From Winogradskyella sp. (GTDB lineage Bacteria; Bacteroidota; Bacteroidia; Flavobacteriales; Flavobacteriaceae), in the NCBI RefSeq assembly GCF_028282165.1, contig NZ_JANQIM010000006.1, forward strand, positions 62,001 through 126,000: a stretch of 64,000 nt of DNA, in the 5' to 3' direction. The notes under the pieces were generated by a model. The model was given only the letters and a program-made list of their open reading frames with translations, was not told where the DNA came from and made no database searches. A program made the position numbers and the translations under genes. How positions within the stretch are numbered: position 1 is the first letter of the stretch; every line of letters starts with the position of its first letter. Shown one piece after another: positions 1-8,376 of this stretch.

Positions 1-895
1 GAGCGTCTCCAATTAAATACTTGGGATTATTTTTCCCCCAATTTATTTGATTAGTATCCCAAAATTTGGGATTTTCTATGGCTAGACTAATACCCTCTCC
101 TACATCAGATTTTCTATCTATTGTAAGGCCCATTTCCATAATAAGCTGAAAAGCCAGATTTTTATTTGGCTGAAATGGTTTTTTTAAAAACACTTCATAA
201 CTAGTATCTAATCCCTGTTCTAGAACAATTTGCTTTTTGTAAACCTTTGCTAAATATCCCAAAATCGACCTTAAAGAACCTGTTAACTTCAAATAACTCT
301 CACCATCTACTACATCTAAGGTTTCAAAATAATCAGCGATAGGTTTTATTTCTAGTGGCTTGGATGGTATGTATTCGACCGTACTTACTTCTGCTGAGCT
401 TATTAAATCAAAAAAAGAACTCAAAGTAGCACTAGTAGTCTGTTGATTCAAAAATCTCGAGACTGCTTTCTTTTTTAAATCTGGTGCTCCACCTCTCCAA
501 AGTATTTCTCCATTAGCATTAAATAATATGCCGTCAGGAAGGGTTTTTACACTAAATGCTTTAAATGTTTCTTTGTTATAATCTATAGCGACAGCTAGAT
601 CGTTTGGCTTTTTCTCTAAGAATCGTTCAACTTTAAGAGGATTTTCGCTAGATAAGGATACCACATAGAACTCGTCTGGAAACTGATTCTGCAACACTTT
701 TAAATGTTCTTTTGCCGTTATGCATGGTATACACCAAGTAGCCCAAAAATCCACAAAAAATAACTTGTTACCTTCTGAGGAAGCTATTTTAGATTCTTGA
801 ATAAACTCCGAAACTTTTATTTGACTATAAGAATAAGTTGCCGTTAGGATGCAAATTATAATTAATGAAAAGTGTTTCTTATTAAAACATTTCAT
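1..895 (-). CDS. TlpA-like thioredoxin family protein (3' end outside window)
   Basis: My own reading of the minus strand is open from an ATG at 895 to the window edge, giving 298 codons without a stop. The first ~25 residues are a signal peptide ending SYSQ. The thioredoxin active site WATWCIPC follows at residues 51-58 (Cys55 and Cys58), and a cis-Pro loop (KTLPDG) lies further on. This fits a periplasmic thiol-disulfide oxidoreductase of the TlpA/ResA class. The C-terminal part after about residue 170 is an extra domain that I do not recognise. It is divergent from the DUF4197 lipoprotein gene. The truncation is only the window boundary. Confidence 0.85.
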   Translation of the reverse strand, partial: MKCFNKKHFSLIIICILTATYSYSQIKVSEFIQESKIASSEGNKLFFVDFWATWCIPCITAKEHLKVLQNQFPDEFYVVSLSSENPLKVERFLEKKPNDLAVAIDYNKETFKAFSVKTLPDGILFNANGEILWRGGAPDLKKKAVSRFLNQQTTSATLSSFFDLISSAEVSTVEYIPSKPLEIKPIADYFETLDVVDGESYLKLTGSLRSILGYLAKVYKKQIVLEQGLDTSYEVFLKKPFQPNKNLAFQLIMEMGLTIDRKSDVGEGISLAIENPKFWDTNQINWGKNNPKYLIGDA

Positions 896-987
896 GTTGA
901 ATTATATAATTTACTAATGGTTTATCAAATACTGTGCTAAAAATAGTAATTTTAACCTACAATAACTTCTCTATTACTTTTAAAGCA

Positions 988-995
988 TATCTTTG
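988..995 (+). promoter_or_regulatory. -7 box (TATCTTTG) for the DUF4197 gene
   Basis: TATCTTTG matches the Bacteroidota -7 consensus TAnnTTTG exactly and lies 22 bases before the ATG at 1018. No clear TTTG is seen at -33, so the call rests on the -7 box and its position. Confidence 0.45.
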
Positions 996-1017
996 TTAGA
1001 AATAAAAACCTAAATCC

Positions 1018-1722
1018 ATGATTAAGAGATTTTTTGCCCTACTTATTGTATGCAATCTCACTGCTTGTGCAGAGTTACAAAATGTTATTAACGATTTACC
1101 ACAAGGTGGAGGGCTCAGCAATGCCGATATGGCTGCAGGATTACGTCAAGCTTTGGATTTTGGAATTGACAAACAAGTCACAAAACTCACTCAAAGAGAT
1201 GGTTTCTATAAAAATGAGCTTGTTAAAATTTTACTTCCCGAAGAGCTACAAAAGGTTGATAATGCCTTACGAAAAATAGGTTTGAGCAGTTTAGCCGATG
1301 AGGGTTTAAAAGCACTTAACAGAGCTGCGGAAGATGCCGTTAAGGAAGCTACACCCATTTTTGTAAATGCTGTTAAGGATATTACATTTGATGATGCCAA
1401 AAACATTCTCTTGGGCGAAGATAATGCGGCTACGAATTATTTAACATCAAAAACCCAAACGGCGCTTTACAATAAGTTTAAGCCAGTTATCAGCAATTCA
1501 TTCAGTAAAGTTGGTGCTGACCAAATTTGGACCAACCTTATTACAAAATACAACAACCTTCCTCTTACCAATAATGTTAATCCTGATTTAACGGATTATG
1601 TTACGACAGAAGCTTTGGAAGGCGTCTATACCATGATCGCTGTAGAGGAAAAGGAAATTAGAAATAAAGTATCCTCACGGACCACGGATCTATTAAAAAA
1701 GGTATTTGCTCTTCAAGATTAA
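1018..1722 (+). CDS. DUF4197 domain-containing lipoprotein
   Basis: The 234-residue protein begins with a lipoprotein signal, lipobox LTAC with Cys17, so it should be lipid-anchored in the envelope. The rest fits the DUF4197 family: an early segment around DMAAGLRQALDFGID, then DGFYKNELVKILLP, LNRAAEDAVKEATPIFVNAV and LGEDNAATNYL. The family is common in Gram-negative bacteria and has no established function. The gene stands alone, divergent from the TlpA-like gene. An overlapping 81-codon reading frame inside it is a shadow. Confidence 0.9.
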   Translation: MIKRFFALLIVCNLTACAELQNVINDLPQGGGLSNADMAAGLRQALDFGIDKQVTKLTQRDGFYKNELVKILLPEELQKVDNALRKIGLSSLADEGLKALNRAAEDAVKEATPIFVNAVKDITFDDAKNILLGEDNAATNYLTSKTQTALYNKFKPVISNSFSKVGADQIWTNLITKYNNLPLTNNVNPDLTDYVTTEALEGVYTMIAVEEKEIRNKVSSRTTDLLKKVFALQD

Positions 1723-1822
1723 AAATTCTATTGTTCTAATTTTTTAATAAATTTTCAAACAACTTGTTAATTTGTATTTGAATATTTATTAATTTAACAT
1801 CATTAACTTATAATTTTTTGTC

Positions 1823-2020
1823 GTGTCTAATTCAGAAAAGTTGCATCAAAAAAGAACCAAACTAAAGCAGCAATACCTACAACTTATTGAAGATGCCTAC
1901 AATCTTAGGCAGACGGATCACGCCCTCAGTGATATTTCTGAATTTAGAGCCACTAAAGTACTCCATGAGATTAACAAGCTTAAGTTCATTATTGGCGATT
2001 CGCAAATCCAAGCCAACTAA
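1823..2020 (+). CDS. small hypothetical protein (GTG start)
   Basis: This 65-residue reading frame starts with GTG; no ATG is available near the start. The product is charged and helical (KLHQKRTKLKQQYLQLIEDA near the start), with no signal peptide or membrane segment. Its end overlaps the stop of the convergent secreted-protein gene by four bases. Short helical proteins of this kind with a conserved KVLHEINKL-like C-terminal half are frequent in flavobacteria, but I cannot assign a family or role. Confidence 0.6.
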   Translation: MSNSEKLHQKRTKLKQQYLQLIEDAYNLRQTDHALSDISEFRATKVLHEINKLKFIIGDSQIQAN

Positions 2021-2523
2021 TTCTTCTTCTTATACAAGCCATCAAAAGCAACCGTAACCTCTTTATCCTCGGTAATGGTTTCCCATAATTGCCTTACGGT
2101 TCCATCTTCGTTATCTGTCCAAGTAACGCGATGAAAAAACGTTTTTCCTTCTGCATTGGTTTCGTCATCAGTTCTCAAAATCATTTGGTTTCCGACTTTA
2201 TTACCTTTAAGGTGTAGACTCTGCCCTTGGTTATCGATCCAAATTTGCTCCCATTGACTGGTCTTATAATTATAGAAGTTATTACTGGTTCCTGTATAAC
2301 CTGGTGTAGCGCTTGTCCAATTTTCGCGTAGAATACAATTATCTTGCACTTTTTCAATAACGTTGACTCCTGCTTTTGTACCATTTGGGTTCGTTACATC
2401 CCAAGTACCAATCCAAAAATCAAATTCAGAATGTTTTTCTGTGCAACAATTACAAGGCTTGTTCTGAGCAAATAAAAATACAGCAAATAATAGGGCTAGC
2501 ATAAGGAAAACGGATTTTTTCAT
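2017..2523 (-). CDS. secreted DUF1579/lipocalin-like protein
   Basis: The 168-residue product has a clear signal peptide (MKKSVFLMLALLFAVFLFAQ) and a Cys-rich start of the mature protein (CNCC). The segment HSEFDFWIGTWDV followed by alternating beta strands is typical of small beta-barrel, DUF1579- or lipocalin-like secreted proteins. Such proteins may bind small hydrophobic ligands, but the ligand cannot be read from sequence. It is monocistronic and convergent with the small gene before it. Confidence 0.65.
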   Translation of the reverse strand: MKKSVFLMLALLFAVFLFAQNKPCNCCTEKHSEFDFWIGTWDVTNPNGTKAGVNVIEKVQDNCILRENWTSATPGYTGTSNNFYNYKTSQWEQIWIDNQGQSLHLKGNKVGNQMILRTDDETNAEGKTFFHRVTWTDNEDGTVRQLWETITEDKEVTVAFDGLYKKKN

Positions 2524-2608
2524 GACTGATATCGTTTCTAATAAAGTTATTAAACTACATTTAATTATATGCTAATATTAACATAACATTTAAACCACAG
2601 AAAGTCAG

Positions 2609-2616
2609 CATCTTTG
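2609..2616 (+). promoter_or_regulatory. possible -7 box of a small RNA
   Basis: CATCTTTG differs by one base from TAnnTTTG. A TTTA lies 16 bases upstream. It is placed about 50 bases before a plus-strand terminator with no reading frame between them, so it could start a short untranslated RNA. Confidence 0.25.
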
Positions 2617-2621
2617 CAATG

Positions 2622-2703
2622 CAAAAGAGATTAAGTCTTAAAAGAGATTAGAACAGTTAGTTAGATTAAAGTCGGTATTTTAGTTAGGTACCGACTTTTT
2701 TTA
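2622..2703 (+). ncRNA. candidate small RNA ending in a Rho-independent terminator
   Basis: A plus-strand region of about 80 bases has no open reading frame. It starts just after a weak Bacteroidota promoter and ends in a strong hairpin with a T-run. It contains a direct repeat of AAAAGAGATTA (near 2624 and 2640). Neither neighbouring gene can use a plus-strand terminator, because both are on the minus strand. No known RNA family is recognised, and the exact 5' end is inferred. Confidence 0.35.
2668..2703 (+). terminator. Rho-independent terminator (plus strand)
   Basis: AAAGTCGGTA (2668-2677) pairs perfectly with TACCGACTTT (2689-2698) across an 11-base loop, followed by more T on the plus strand. 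The T-run is on the plus side only, so it does not serve the minus-strand gene that ends here. Confidence 0.75.
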
Positions 2704-3489
2704 TTCACTCATATATAGGGATTCGAAGTATCTGTACGACTTCTGCAATCGACTTCCATACCAAGAAAATAACTCGCCATCGACAATCTCGATATTCTTT
2801 TTTGGAAACTGGGCCTTTAATTCTAAAACATGCTTTTGCTTAAAAGGGTAAGGTTCACTTGATAAGAAAATGCTATCTACATCATTCAATTCAGGGCAAT
2901 TTAAATCGATTTCTGGATAGCGTTTTTCGCTTTGAAATACATTTATGTAACCCGCATCATGGATCATGTAATCTATAAAAGTATCAGAAGCAGCTACCAT
3001 CCAAGGCTTTTTCCATATGAAATACGCCACTTTATATTTCTCATAACTAGTTATCTTATTATGGAATAGCTTCCGCTCTTTTAGAATACCATTAATAATT
3101 TCTGAAGCTTTTGCCGACACTTCAAACAACTCACCATACCTTTCAATAAGATTGAAACAATCATCAAGATTATTTATATCACTGATATGAACGGGAGCGA
3201 TTAAGTCCAATTCTCCTATCATGTCTTTTGTATTCTCTTCTTTGTTACAAAGAATGATATCTGGATGAAGCGCTTCTATTTTTTGAATATTGACTTGCTT
3301 AGTGCCGCCTACAACTGTTTTTTCTTTTCTAAGATGCTGTGGATGGACACAAAATTTGGTAACACCAACAACCAAATCTTCCAAGCCCAAATCCACTAAC
3401 AATTCCGTTTGGGATGGCACTAAAGAAATGATTCGCTTAGGGGTTTTCTTAAGTCGGAGTTTACGATTAAGTTGGTCTACAAATATCAT
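2701..3489 (-). CDS. helical backbone metal receptor (BtuF/FecB-type substrate-binding fold)
   Basis: The protein has the class III periplasmic binding fold used for cobalamin and siderophores. It carries the typical start RIISLVPSQTELLVDLGL (about residues 19-36), HPDIILCNKEEN in the middle and a C-terminal lobe with DSIFLSSEPYPF. I chose the ATG at 3489; the two codons before it begin with TTG. There is no signal peptide, and no ABC permease or ATPase gene is adjacent, so a periplasmic transport role is not evident. A cytosolic corrinoid- or metal-binding role is possible but unproven. Its stop lies in the T-run of the upstream hairpin. Confidence 0.8.
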   Translation of the reverse strand: MIFVDQLNRKLRLKKTPKRIISLVPSQTELLVDLGLEDLVVGVTKFCVHPQHLRKEKTVVGGTKQVNIQKIEALHPDIILCNKEENTKDMIGELDLIAPVHISDINNLDDCFNLIERYGELFEVSAKASEIINGILKERKLFHNKITSYEKYKVAYFIWKKPWMVAASDTFIDYMIHDAGYINVFQSEKRYPEIDLNCPELNDVDSIFLSSEPYPFKQKHVLELKAQFPKKNIEIVDGELFSWYGSRLQKSYRYFESLYMSE

Positions 3490-3542
3490 TATCAAGAAAA
3501 TTTGTGTTCTGCTATAATCTCATTTTTAAAGAGATTACTTCA

Positions 3543-4373
3543 TCATCCTTCATCATAATACCTCAATAGTTCTGTCTTCATCTGCATCTGAAGTCCTCTA
3601 GCTGTCTCAGCAGCAGCTTCAGCAAAATCGTCATTTTGTGATGCATAGATGATTCCTCTTGAAGAATTAATCAACAAACCAACGGAGTCATTCATCCCAA
3701 ACTTACACACATCTTGCAAATTTCCACCTTGTGCGCCAACACCAGGCACTAGCAGGAAACTTTCGGGAATAATTTTACGTATATCTACCAGGTACTCAGC
3801 TTTGGTAGCACCAACCACATACATTAAGTTTTCTGAATTATCCCAGGTTTTCGAAGTCTCTAAAACTTGCTTGTATAATTCTATGCCACTAAGAGTCTTG
3901 GTCTGAAAATCGAACGCGCCTTGATTAGAAGTCAATGCTAAGAGTATGGTATGTTTGTCCTTAAAGGCCAAAAAGGGTTCTACAGAGTCTTTTCCCATAT
4001 AAGGTGCGACCGTTACACTATCAAATCCTAAATCCTCAAAAAATGCTTTAGCATACATGGAACTTGTATTACCAATATCACCACGTTTAGCATCTGCAAT
4101 GGTAAAAATCTCTGGATAATTATTATTAAGGTATTTGATGGTCTTTTCTAATGCTAACCAACCTTTAATACCATAAGCCTCATAAAATGCTGTATTGGGC
4201 TTATATGCCACACAAAAATGATGTGTCTTATCGATAATCGCTTTATTAAACGCAAAGATTGGATCTTCTTCTTCTAGTAAGTGCTTCGGAATTTTATTCA
4301 AATCGACGTCTAAGCCTATACAGAGGAAAGACTTCTTTTTATGGATTTGTTCTATGAGTTGATTTGTTGTCAT
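3543..4373 (-). CDS. pyrF: orotidine-5'-phosphate decarboxylase
   Basis: It catalyses the last step of UMP synthesis, OMP to UMP plus CO2, in the cytosol. The catalytic stretch [11 protein letters not shown] (D94, K96, D99) and the start GLDVDL identify the type 2 (long) PyrF family, and 276 residues is a normal length. I prefer the ATG at 4373 (MTTNQL). The ATG at 4382 lies inside a dispersed palindromic repeat that abuts the gene. It lies downstream of prfA on the same strand, with the repeat between them. Confidence 0.96.
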   Translation of the reverse strand: MTTNQLIEQIHKKKSFLCIGLDVDLNKIPKHLLEEEDPIFAFNKAIIDKTHHFCVAYKPNTAFYEAYGIKGWLALEKTIKYLNNNYPEIFTIADAKRGDIGNTSSMYAKAFFEDLGFDSVTVAPYMGKDSVEPFLAFKDKHTILLALTSNQGAFDFQTKTLSGIELYKQVLETSKTWDNSENLMYVVGATKAEYLVDIRKIIPESFLLVPGVGAQGGNLQDVCKFGMNDSVGLLINSSRGIIYASQNDDFAEAAAETARGLQMQMKTELLRYYDEG

Positions 4374-4377
4374 ATTT

Positions 4378-4457
4378 GTCATTCCTGCGAAAGCAGGAAT
4401 CTAATTAAAGAATAGCAATCAGTTTGAATGTGAGATTCCTGCTTTCGCAGGAATGAC
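4378..4457. repeat. dispersed double-hairpin repeat, copy A
   Basis: Two inverted arms flank a ~35-base AT-rich centre. Each arm is itself a hairpin: ATTCCTGC-GAAA-GCAGGAAT (4381-4400) and its reverse complement ATTCCTGC-TTTC-GCAGGAAT near 4435-4454, with outer GTC/GAC ends. The element sits between prfA and pyrF and ends 4 bases before the pyrF start codon. A second, degenerate copy is at 61422-61494, also directly before a start codon. It has no coding capacity and looks like a MITE- or REP-like element. Confidence 0.85.
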
Positions 4458-4461
4458 AGCT

Positions 4462-5538
4462 CTAAATTATATCTCCACTAGCTTTTAAGAGTTCAGTATT
4501 TTCAGCCAGCATTAATTCGTCTATGATTTTTTGGATATCACCGTTAATGATATTCTGTAAGTCGTAAAGGGTCAATCCTATTCTATGGTCTGTAACACGC
4601 CCCTGAGGATAGTTATAGGTCCTAATCTTTGCGCTTCTATCACCTGAACTCACCATACTTTTACGTTTCTCTGAGTCAGCTTCTTGGCGCTTTCGCATTT
4701 CTTCTTCATACAATCTAGAACGCAATACTTTAAGGGCTTTTTCTAAGTTTTTGTGAGACGACTTCTGATCTTGACAACTAACAATCATTCCCGTGGGTTC
4801 GTGGTGTAATTTAATTGCCGAATATGTTGTATTAACGGACTGACCACCTGGCCCTGTAGAGGTTGTACGTTCAATACGTACTTCAGTCATATCGAGTTCA
4901 AAATCGAACTCTTCAGCTTCTGGCAAAACAATTACAGTTGCAGCACTTGTGTGTACGCGACCCTGTGTTTCGGTCTGTGGCACACGTTGTACACGGTGCA
5001 CTCCTGCTTCAAACTTCATGGTACCATAGACATCTTCGCCAGTAACCTCGAATATAATCTCTTTAAAACCACCCGAGGTGCCTTCATTCATACTTACTAC
5101 ACTAGTACTCCAGCCTTTATCACTGCAGTATTTAGAATACATTCTGTAAAGATCACCTGCAAAAATGCTGGCTTCGTCACCACCTGTTCCGGCTCTTACT
5201 TCGACCACAACATTTTTTGCATCATCTGGATCTTTAGGGATTAACAAAAACCTAATTTCTTCTTCAAGATTTGGTAATGCTTCTTTGGCTTCGTCAAGTT
5301 GCATTTTGGCCATCTCTACCATTTCTGCATCAGACCCATCTGCAATAATCTCTTCAGCCTCAGCTATATTATCCATAAGCGTTTTATACGCCTCTCCTTT
5401 GTCAACAATCTGCTTAAGGTCTTTGTACTCTTTATTCAACTGAATATAACGCTTCTGGTCGGCTATAATATCTGGTTGTATAATAAGGTCGTTAACCTCA
5501 TCGAACCGTTGTTTTACAATCTGTAATTTCTCTAACAT
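4462..5538 (-). CDS. prfA: peptide chain release factor 1
   Basis: The 358-residue class I release factor ends translation at UAA and UAG. It has the universal peptidyl-tRNA hydrolysis motif GGQ (residues 231-233) and the tripeptide PxT anticodon motif (P187-Q-T189 in [16 protein letters not shown]) that marks RF1 rather than RF2. The N-terminal third is the usual coiled domain. The gene is followed by the palindromic repeat and pyrF. Confidence 0.97.
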   Translation of the reverse strand: MLEKLQIVKQRFDEVNDLIIQPDIIADQKRYIQLNKEYKDLKQIVDKGEAYKTLMDNIAEAEEIIADGSDAEMVEMAKMQLDEAKEALPNLEEEIRFLLIPKDPDDAKNVVVEVRAGTGGDEASIFAGDLYRMYSKYCSDKGWSTSVVSMNEGTSGGFKEIIFEVTGEDVYGTMKFEAGVHRVQRVPQTETQGRVHTSAATVIVLPEAEEFDFELDMTEVRIERTTSTGPGGQSVNTTYSAIKLHHEPTGMIVSCQDQKSSHKNLEKALKVLRSRLYEEEMRKRQEADSEKRKSMVSSGDRSAKIRTYNYPQGRVTDHRIGLTLYDLQNIINGDIQKIIDELMLAENTELLKASGDII

Positions 5539-5643
5539 CGCTCTTCAAAAAATTGAAGTCAAAAGTACAATTTTTTACGGATTTCAAAGAAAATGAAATT
5601 TGTCTGCTCATCAGAAAAATATTTTTGAATGGTCTGACGTTGT

Positions 5644-5940
5644 ATGTATATGCTAAGGCAATTCACCTCTATACTAAACTACTACAAGCCTTTAGCGCTA
5701 TGGTCTTTTTTAGTAACCATAGCGATTACGGTTATTAATCCAGAACTTATACTGGCACTCTGTACAAAGTTGTTCTTGGTCTTTTTGTTATGGATAATGA
5801 TCAGCGATAGAAGACTTAGACAGCGCTTAAAGTTTTATAAAATAAGAGGTGTCTCTAACCTCAAGTTTTTTAGTACTATATTTATTTTCGATGGCTTATT
5901 AACCTGTATTTTCTTATCGCTTATTAAAGGATTTATATAA
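5644..5940 (+). CDS. small conserved membrane protein
   Basis: The 98-residue product has about three hydrophobic segments (around residues 15-33, 38-53 and 77-95) with basic loops (SDRRLRQRLKFYK) between them, giving an integral inner-membrane protein. No enzymatic motif is visible. The start could also be the second Met (5650). It sits alone, divergent from prfA and convergent with purM, ending one base before the purM stop. The function is unknown. Confidence 0.65.
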   Translation: MYMLRQFTSILNYYKPLALWSFLVTIAITVINPELILALCTKLFLVFLLWIMISDRRLRQRLKFYKIRGVSNLKFFSTIFIFDGLLTCIFLSLIKGFI

Positions 5941-5941
5941 G

Positions 5942-7120
5942 CTAATATTCAAAAGTACCATATTTGCTTTTTATGGTAAGTTTCTTTGTTTCTGAAGCTT
6001 CAACCCTCCCAATTACCTGAGCATCTACATTAAATGATTTTGATATTGAGATAATATCCTCAGCTACTTTGGGTTTAACGTAAAGTTCCATTCTGTGACC
6101 ACAGTTAAAGACTTGGTACATCTCCTTCCAATCTGTTTTTGATTGCTCTTGTATTAATTTGAATAAAGGAGGAATCTCAAACATATTATCTTTTATAATA
6201 TGTAGATCATCAATAAAATGAAGAATTTTAGTTTGCGCTCCACCACTACAATGTACCATACCATGAATAGAGTTACTATTATATTTATTCAATATCTCCT
6301 TAATAATTGGAGCATAGGTTCTGGTTGGCGAAAGCACTAATTTACCTGCATCTATGGGTGAATTATCTACATTATCCGTCAATTTTGTGTTACCTGAATA
6401 CACTAATTCTTCAGGAACAGCAGCATCAAAGCTTTCTGGATATTTTTTTGCTAAATATTTTGAAAACACATCATGCCTAGCAGATGTTAAACCATTACTG
6501 CCCATACCACCGTTGTATTCGGTTTCGTAGGACGCATGCCCAAAGGATGCAAGTCCAACAATGACATCGCCAGCCAAGATATTAGCATTGTCGATGACGT
6601 CAGTACGTTTCATGCGTGCTGTTACCGTGGAGTCTACTATAATGGTCCGCACCAAATCTCCAACATCTGCAGTTTCTCCTCCTGTGGAATGAATGGTGAC
6701 TCCGAAGTTTTCCAAGTCTTTAATTAACTCCTCTGTACCATTAATTATAGCAGAAATAACCTCTCCTGGTATTAAATTCTTATTCCTTCCTATGGTCGAA
6801 GACAACATAATATTATTCGTTGCTCCTACACATAAAAGATCATCGATATTCATTATTAATGCATCTTGGGCTATACCTTTCCAAACTGAGATATCTCCAG
6901 TTTCCTTCCAGTACATATAAGCCAAAGACGATTTAGTCCCTGCGCCATCGGCGTGCATTATAAGACAATATGCATCATCATTAGTTAGGTAATCTGGAAC
7001 TATTTTGCAAAAAGCCCTAGGGAATAAACCTTTATCAATATTTTTTATAGCATTATGGACATCTTCCTTTGAGGCAGAAACTCCTCTTTGGGCGTATCTT
7101 TTACTAACCGAATTACTCAT
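5942..7120 (-). CDS. purM: phosphoribosylformylglycinamidine cyclo-ligase (AIR synthase)
   Basis: It converts FGAM and ATP to aminoimidazole ribotide in purine synthesis. The 392-residue protein matches the longer Bacteroidota form of PurM. It starts with SVSKRYAQRGVSASKEDVHN and has the nucleotide-binding HADGAGTKSSLAY loop near residue 55, then GGETADVGDLVRTI. It is monocistronic, and no other pur gene is adjacent. Confidence 0.93.
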   Translation of the reverse strand: MSNSVSKRYAQRGVSASKEDVHNAIKNIDKGLFPRAFCKIVPDYLTNDDAYCLIMHADGAGTKSSLAYMYWKETGDISVWKGIAQDALIMNIDDLLCVGATNNIMLSSTIGRNKNLIPGEVISAIINGTEELIKDLENFGVTIHSTGGETADVGDLVRTIIVDSTVTARMKRTDVIDNANILAGDVIVGLASFGHASYETEYNGGMGSNGLTSARHDVFSKYLAKKYPESFDAAVPEELVYSGNTKLTDNVDNSPIDAGKLVLSPTRTYAPIIKEILNKYNSNSIHGMVHCSGGAQTKILHFIDDLHIIKDNMFEIPPLFKLIQEQSKTDWKEMYQVFNCGHRMELYVKPKVAEDIISISKSFNVDAQVIGRVEASETKKLTIKSKYGTFEY

Positions 7121-7168
7121 TGAAACTAATTATGACATTGGTCTTGCAAAAGTAAGAATAGAATTGGA

Positions 7169-7834
7169 TTATTTAATCAAATTGGAATTTATTACCGTCT
7201 TCACATTCTCTAACAAGCGTTCTCTTTTTTTATTCCCTCCAAAATATACATTAATACCAAAGGCAACTCTAATGAACGACTCGTCAGTGTTTGGAGCTAT
7301 AAGACCTTCTAACTCGTTAGAGAGTGTATAATTGTAATCTCCAAAAAGCTTAACTCCAACCCCATCTACAACAATATACTCTAAACCTACTCCTACTTGT
7401 AATTTAGTTTGGGTATTCTCAAAATCATTTGATGCATTGTAGCCATAGCCACCAAATATGAAAGGAGAGAATTCATCATATGGTAATATGAGACACTCTA
7501 AATTTAAATCGAAAGACATATAGCCTTCATTAAAAGTATCGTTAAAAGCTAAGTTATACTTATTGTATGTTAAGCCAACATTTAAGTATTCTGTAATGTA
7601 TTGTTTAAAACCAATTCTAAAATAGAAATCAAATTCAGGTTCTGGATAATCGCTAGTGATTAAAGATGTACCAAAACCAGTATCGACTGCACTGGTTCCT
7701 CGTAAATCATAAAATCCTAACTTTTGGTAAAGACTCTTATTGTCTTGCAGATCTTTTTCATCTTGGGCATATCCAATTTGACTAAAAATAGTTAGAATAA
7801 CTATTAGCAATTGATTTTTAGATATGGCAATCAT
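7169..7834 (-). CDS. secreted outer-membrane beta-barrel protein
   Basis: The 221-residue protein has a signal peptide (cut after about residue 23, IGYAQ) and alternating amphipathic strands. Glycine- and tyrosine-rich repeats (FIFGGYGYNAS, VGVGLEYIVVDGVGVKLFGD) and an aromatic C-terminal strand (AFGINVYFGG) point to a small 8-stranded outer-membrane barrel. The function is not known. The C-terminal tail after the barrel is short and basic. It lies just upstream of purM on the same strand. Confidence 0.75.
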   Translation of the reverse strand: MIAISKNQLLIVILTIFSQIGYAQDEKDLQDNKSLYQKLGFYDLRGTSAVDTGFGTSLITSDYPEPEFDFYFRIGFKQYITEYLNVGLTYNKYNLAFNDTFNEGYMSFDLNLECLILPYDEFSPFIFGGYGYNASNDFENTQTKLQVGVGLEYIVVDGVGVKLFGDYNYTLSNELEGLIAPNTDESFIRVAFGINVYFGGNKKRERLLENVKTVINSNLIK

Positions 7835-7938
7835 ATAACCTTAATTAGCAAATAAGCTTATGTCATTTAAGATTATGGAGCTTCACAATATAGAAAAATA
7901 ATATTCAATTCATCTTAAAATATAAGATTAACGGTAAT

Positions 7939-7976
7939 AAAAATAGGATAAAACCAAAATAATGGTTTTATCCTAT
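7939..7976 (-). terminator. Rho-independent terminator of the 45-residue peptide gene
   Basis: ATAGGATAAAACC (7943-7955) pairs perfectly with GGTTTTATCCTAT (7964-7976) across eight bases. Reading on the minus strand it is followed by TTTTATT. It lies 45 bases after the stop of the small secreted peptide gene. Confidence 0.75.
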
Positions 7977-8020
7977 GAAATCTAAACAGGCCTGAAAGCC
8001 TTATAATAATGTCTTTAATT

Positions 8021-8158
8021 TTAAGATTCTGTCTGTAGCTCAGATTGTATATTGACAACCTCTTCTTTTACAACATCTTTGATATCTTCGGAATTATCCT
8101 GAGAAAGAATTAAAGTCGCACACACAAGAATAGCTACACTTAATAGTAACTTCTTCAT
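8021..8158 (-). CDS. small secreted peptide (45 aa)
   Basis: I translated this reading frame by hand. MKKLLLSVAILVCATLILSQ is a clean signal peptide, followed by a short acidic tail (DNSEDIKDVVKEEVVNIQ). A -7 box upstream and a perfect terminator downstream give it the full layout of a single-gene transcript, so I think it is real despite its length. The mature peptide would be only about 25 residues and periplasmic or secreted. No family is recognised. Confidence 0.6.
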   Translation of the reverse strand: MKKLLLSVAILVCATLILSQDNSEDIKDVVKEEVVNIQSELQTES

Positions 8159-8186
8159 TTTAAACAAATATTGATTAATAGCACTA

Positions 8187-8194
8187 CAAACATA
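8187..8194 (-). promoter_or_regulatory. -7 box (TATGTTTG) of the small secreted peptide gene
   Basis: On the minus strand TATGTTTG fits TAnnTTTG exactly, 28 bases before the ATG at 8158. The -33 region is only T-rich. Confidence 0.4.
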
Positions 8195-8376
8195 CTAAAT
8201 AAACTCCTTGAGAAAATGTCTTCAACCGCTTTTTTAAGAACAATTAACAGGGTTTTCGATAACGCGACAATTGTCATCGACAAACGACATAAAAAATAAT
8301 TTTAGATTTTATTTTGTACGTATAAATACTTACATAGCCTTTAACGGAAAGTAGTCCTTTGTTTAATTAATTTAAA

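Noticed and set aside
4951..5244. 97-codon plus-strand frame inside prfA
   Set aside because: It is antisense to a well-conserved gene in full and has an implausible composition (shadow frame).
8266..8275. Palindrome GACAATTGTC
   Set aside because: A 10-base palindrome alone is likely by chance. It is not placed at a clear promoter and has no partner copy in the window.
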